24,837 bases of DNA from a bacterium (GTDB taxonomy: Bacteria > SZUA-182 > DTGQ01). Shown here one piece after another: positions 23,650 to 24,837 of the stretch. A program made the position numbers and the translations under genes. Numbering within the stretch: the stretch's first letter is position 1; each line of letters begins with the position of its first letter. The stretch covers positions 1 through 24,837 of the forward strand of contig JAILZY010000052.1 in assembly GCA_023512255.1 (NCBI GenBank). The letters are read 5' to 3'. The notes under the pieces are model-generated. The model was not told the origin of the DNA, did no database searches, and saw only the letters and a list, made by a program, of their open reading frames with translations.

Positions 23650-23685
23650 CAGAGAGCAGATAATCCTTCAGAGAGCAGAGATAAT
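23650..23685 (+). repeat. ~19-bp tandem duplication before radical SAM gene
   Basis: CAGAGAGCAGATAATCCTT is followed by CAGAGAGCAGAGATAATCC, ending directly before the ATG at 23688. The spacer 23475-23687 also has a duplicated AATAAATAAA stretch near 23536-23560. Confidence 0.9.
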
Positions 23686-23687
23686 CC

Positions 23688-24740
23688 ATGTATGAATTTA
23701 GCGACTTGAAAATTATTCATCACCTTGATCGCCTGTGGGCGATTTGCCGTGGAGAGCTTTCCCCACCAGTTACGGTTGAAATCGAGCTGACCAATGCCTG
23801 CAATCACCGCTGCATCTTTTGTCTTGATCAGTCTTACAACGCGATAATCAATGCAACCCTGAAAGAAGCTCCTTTGTTGAATTTGGCGGCTGAAATTGCT
23901 GGGCAGGGGGTGGAGAGCGTCATTTTTACTGGAGGTGGAGAACCGCTCCTGTACTACTCATTTAGCAAGATAGTTCAGCACTTTCGGACCAAGGGGCTAC
24001 ATATTGGTCTGATAACTAATGGTGAGGCCATTGATCGGCATCTTGAGGCCATTCCCCATCTTAGTTGGGTGCAGGTAAGTTTGGATGCAGCCAGCGTTGA
24101 AATCCATCAAAAACTGCATAATCCATTCAAGAACAACATCTTTCAGACTATTGTCGATAATCTTTATCAGATTTCCACCTCGGTCTTCACCGGCATAAGC
24201 TATGTCCTTCATCCCGATAATTTTCGGCAGATGCCAGCGGCGATTCGTTTGGCCAGGGAAGTTGGCTGTCGTTTTATCGCCTTCAGACGAGTTGATGGCT
24301 TGCCGCAGGCCCAAAGTTTTACGCCAGCGATGCTGATGGAGCTTCGGGAGCTTATGGCTGGGATTAATTGGCGGCAGGAGGCCAATTTTCAGATCTTGGC
24401 TCCGCGGCTTGATCATTTTGCTCCGGGGTATCGTCCGCTACCCTACTCTCCTTGTCTAGCCCACCATCTGATCGGCATCCTGAGTTCAGATGGCAATTTC
24501 TATCCCTGCCGCACCTTGCGGGGCGATGCGGATTATGCCTATGGCTCGATTTATCGGGACAGCTTTCAGAACATCTGGTATGGAGAAAAGCGAAAGGCGG
24601 TGTTAGAGAAGATCGCCCGAGGGGATTGCTCGGCCAGGTGTCTTGGCCACACCTTTTATCTGCGCTACGATCACTATAATCACTGGCTAGAATACCTTAG
24701 CCGGGGTAGGGATCGGGTGGGGCATGTGGAATTTCTTTAA
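23688..24740 (+). CDS. Radical SAM protein with twitch/SPASM-like C-terminus
   Basis: A 350-residue protein. C38, C42 and C45 (CNHRCIFC) bind the radical-SAM [4Fe-4S] cluster. FTGGGEPLLY is the SAM-binding GGE motif, and later ITNGE and VQVSLDA fit strands of the partial TIM barrel. The C-terminal part has four Cys, in YSPCLAH, GNFYPCRT, and DCSARCLG, with GSIYRDSFQNIW between. This is the pattern of a SPASM or twitch domain holding an auxiliary Fe-S cluster. Such enzymes modify peptides, proteins or carbohydrates; the substrate is unknown. The ribosome-binding site is weak (AGAG in the tandem repeat). The stop lies 22 bp before the region of the window-terminal repeat. Confidence 0.88.
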   Translation: MYEFSDLKIIHHLDRLWAICRGELSPPVTVEIELTNACNHRCIFCLDQSYNAIINATLKEAPLLNLAAEIAGQGVESVIFTGGGEPLLYYSFSKIVQHFRTKGLHIGLITNGEAIDRHLEAIPHLSWVQVSLDAASVEIHQKLHNPFKNNIFQTIVDNLYQISTSVFTGISYVLHPDNFRQMPAAIRLAREVGCRFIAFRRVDGLPQAQSFTPAMLMELRELMAGINWRQEANFQILAPRLDHFAPGYRPLPYSPCLAHHLIGILSSDGNFYPCRTLRGDADYAYGSIYRDSFQNIWYGEKRKAVLEKIARGDCSARCLGHTFYLRYDHYNHWLEYLSRGRDRVGHVEFL

Positions 24741-24762
24741 ATTAAATGGAAAAAATTCCTCC

Positions 24763-24836
24763 AGATGTTCCCCATATTTAAAATTAGGAGAAGTAGATAA
24801 GCTGCAGGGGAAGGGTATTGAGGTAAAAGACAATAG
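24763..24836. repeat. Right arm of window-terminal inverted repeat
   Basis: Inverted relative to 1-73, with the shared sequence GCAGGGGAAGGGTATTGAGG near the outer edge and AGATGTTCCCCAT at the inner edge. About six differences separate the arms, so they are independent repeat copies, not an identical terminus. Confidence 0.85.
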
Positions 24837-24837
24837 T

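Noticed and set aside
1-24837. Circular replicon or linear plasmid with terminal repeats.
   Set aside because: The end repeats are inverted, not direct, and differ at several positions; no replication or mobilisation gene is present.

Overview
This 24.8 kb window looks like chromosomal DNA from a Gram-negative, probably anaerobic, non-model bacterium. Paired DUF507 genes, a multihaem cytochrome resembling octahaem tetrathionate reductases, large hybrid histidine kinases and signal-peptide proteins all suggest the Desulfobacterota/Nitrospirota neighbourhood or a nearby candidate phylum. That placement is inference, because there is no rRNA or other phylogenetic marker here. No tRNA, rRNA, CRISPR array, transposase or phage gene was seen.

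Layout. 1-3150 holds a DUF2065 membrane protein, a PP-loop (ThiI/MnmA-like) tRNA-thiolation-type enzyme whose 3' end has been rebuilt by an 87-bp tandem duplication, and two tandem DUF507 genes. 3154-4990 (minus) is an NHA/CPA2-type cation:proton antiporter. Its leader carries a clear fluoride (crcB-motif) riboswitch and an intrinsic terminator, and a palindromic MITE-like element lies between the terminator and the start codon. 5193-5495 is a small secreted protein, followed by about 780 bp of repeat-rich non-coding DNA. 6272-9394 is a MASE3-GAF-PAS-PAS hybrid kinase that overlaps, tail to tail, the multihaem cytochrome gene at 9325-10674 (minus). Upstream of the cytochrome gene on its strand are a Cys-rich membrane protein (10969-11478) and an unusual leader with two related units; a DUF2269-like membrane protein lies at 11813-12442 (plus). 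12796-21258 (minus) is a four-gene signalling operon, transcribed in the order REC-PAS-PAS-HK-REC kinase, HAMP-GAF-HK-REC-REC-REC kinase, CheR methyltransferase, REC-PAS-HisKA_2 kinase. A strong promoter-like sequence precedes it. 21766-24740 holds a class I SAM methyltransferase (minus), a small secreted protein and a radical SAM/twitch protein (both plus).

How they may work together. The central part combines redox proteins (multihaem cytochrome, Cys-rich and DUF2269-like membrane proteins) with an unusually dense set of phosphorelay proteins: four kinases carrying six receiver domains in all. This suggests local control of respiration or behaviour, but no output regulator with a DNA-binding domain is present. 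The fluoride riboswitch gives the antiporter a direct ligand-controlled switch.

The most distinctive property is the non-coding DNA. At least three families of short inverted-repeat elements are dispersed through it. Nearly every spacer also carries a near-perfect two-copy tandem duplication of 13-25 bp, and several of these extend into gene ends. The two window ends are about 92% identical inverted copies of one ~74-bp repeat, so the contig probably stops at a dispersed repeat rather than at a biological end.
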